Assembly: GCA_905331475.1 (NCBI GenBank)
Contig: CAJNYU010002054.1
Coordinates: 248,001 to 312,000 of the forward strand
DNA length: 64,000 bases
DNA from: Rotaria socialis
Taxonomy: Eukaryota; Rotifera; Eurotatoria; Philodinida; Philodinidae
Direction: 5' to 3'
Shown one piece after another: positions 63,680-64,000 of the stretch. Under the pieces are notes generated by a model that was not told the DNA's origin, made no database searches, and saw only the letters and a list, made by a program, of their open reading frames with translations. Within the stretch, counting starts at the first letter, position 1. Every line of letters starts with the position of its first letter. Made by a program: the position numbers and the translations under genes.

Positions 63680-64000
63680 GTAAGATTATGGAAATCAAGA
63701 ATAGATTAATTCGAAATGGGTAATCAGTTTCTTTTAAAGATTGTGAAAAAACTAAATTTCGATTTATTTTATATTTACTGTAGAAAATCAAATACTTATA
63801 ATGAGTTTTAGCTTGAGAGAAATTTTAAAAAAATGATAATCCGATGAACGATTATTTCTAAATGATGAATTTTGTTTGTGAAAAGATTTCATCTAATCAT
63901 GGCCCCTGAGATGCAAGCACATTCTACGCCTACAGGAAGATTTCAGTAAGACTACAAAAGTCTAAACGAGTTTTTTTTCTTCATAAGCCTGCTAAGTCAA
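63680..64000. other. GGNBP2 intron or downstream sequence
   Basis: Begins with a good donor (GTAAGA at 63680). No exon resembling the expected continuation of GGNBP2 is seen before the window ends. Confidence 0.5.

Overview
The window is nuclear DNA from an invertebrate animal, most likely a bdelloid rotifer. This is inferred from AT-rich DNA, many 45-70 base GT-AG introns, intronless family-11 fucosyltransferases in several copies, metazoan genes (WNK kinase, GGNBP2, RNase H1, a macro/WWE/PARP protein) and a mixed load of DNA transposons. A 25-N gap (22880-22904) and single Ns at 42090 and 45547 mark it as a draft assembly. Exon joins below were made by eye from splice signals and phase continuity.

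Left part (1-31 kb). A 5'-partial macro-WWE-PARP gene (354-2621) is followed by three intronless GT11 alpha-1,2-fucosyltransferase-like genes (4290-5405, 17015-18118, 19758-20894). Between and after them lies repeat-rich DNA: two hAT-type non-autonomous elements with 8-bp target duplications (11017-12033, 13624-13964), a larger element ending in CCCAGTGAAAAAT (12423-16676) that carries a 0.7 kb foldback (15727-16439), a third short hAT-like MITE (30604-30813), and three copies of an unnamed dispersed repeat (10301-10987, 22612-22879, 26494-27018). The only other gene supported here is a small ZZ zinc-finger protein (26039-26356).

Middle (31-50 kb). A 13-exon gene (31642-34664) encodes an ASH/PapD-like domain protein resembling Cep192/SPD-2. 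A WNK kinase gene (38909-47310) follows. Its first intron holds an apparently intact, opposite-strand Mutator-like (FLYWCH-MULE) transposon with long, internally repetitive terminal inverted repeats. RNase H1 lies on the minus strand (50330-49031).

Right part (50-64 kb). A 17-exon minus-strand gene (61963-54544) encodes a roughly 2,000-residue protein of a multicopy invertebrate family. It combines an N-terminal zinc motif, a large uncharacterised core, an XPG/FEN1-like nuclease fingerprint and a C-terminal CXC (Tesmin/TSO1-like) zinc domain. Every exon joins in phase, but one in-frame TAA interrupts exon 6. Divergent from it, with a shared 618-base upstream region, is the 5' part of a GGNBP2 orthologue that runs to the window edge.

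The genes do not form one pathway. The window reads as ordinary host genes (signalling, centrosome, glycosylation, R-loop removal, ADP-ribosylation) embedded in transposon-shaped DNA. The most unusual item is the large XPG-like/CXC gene and its single stop codon.
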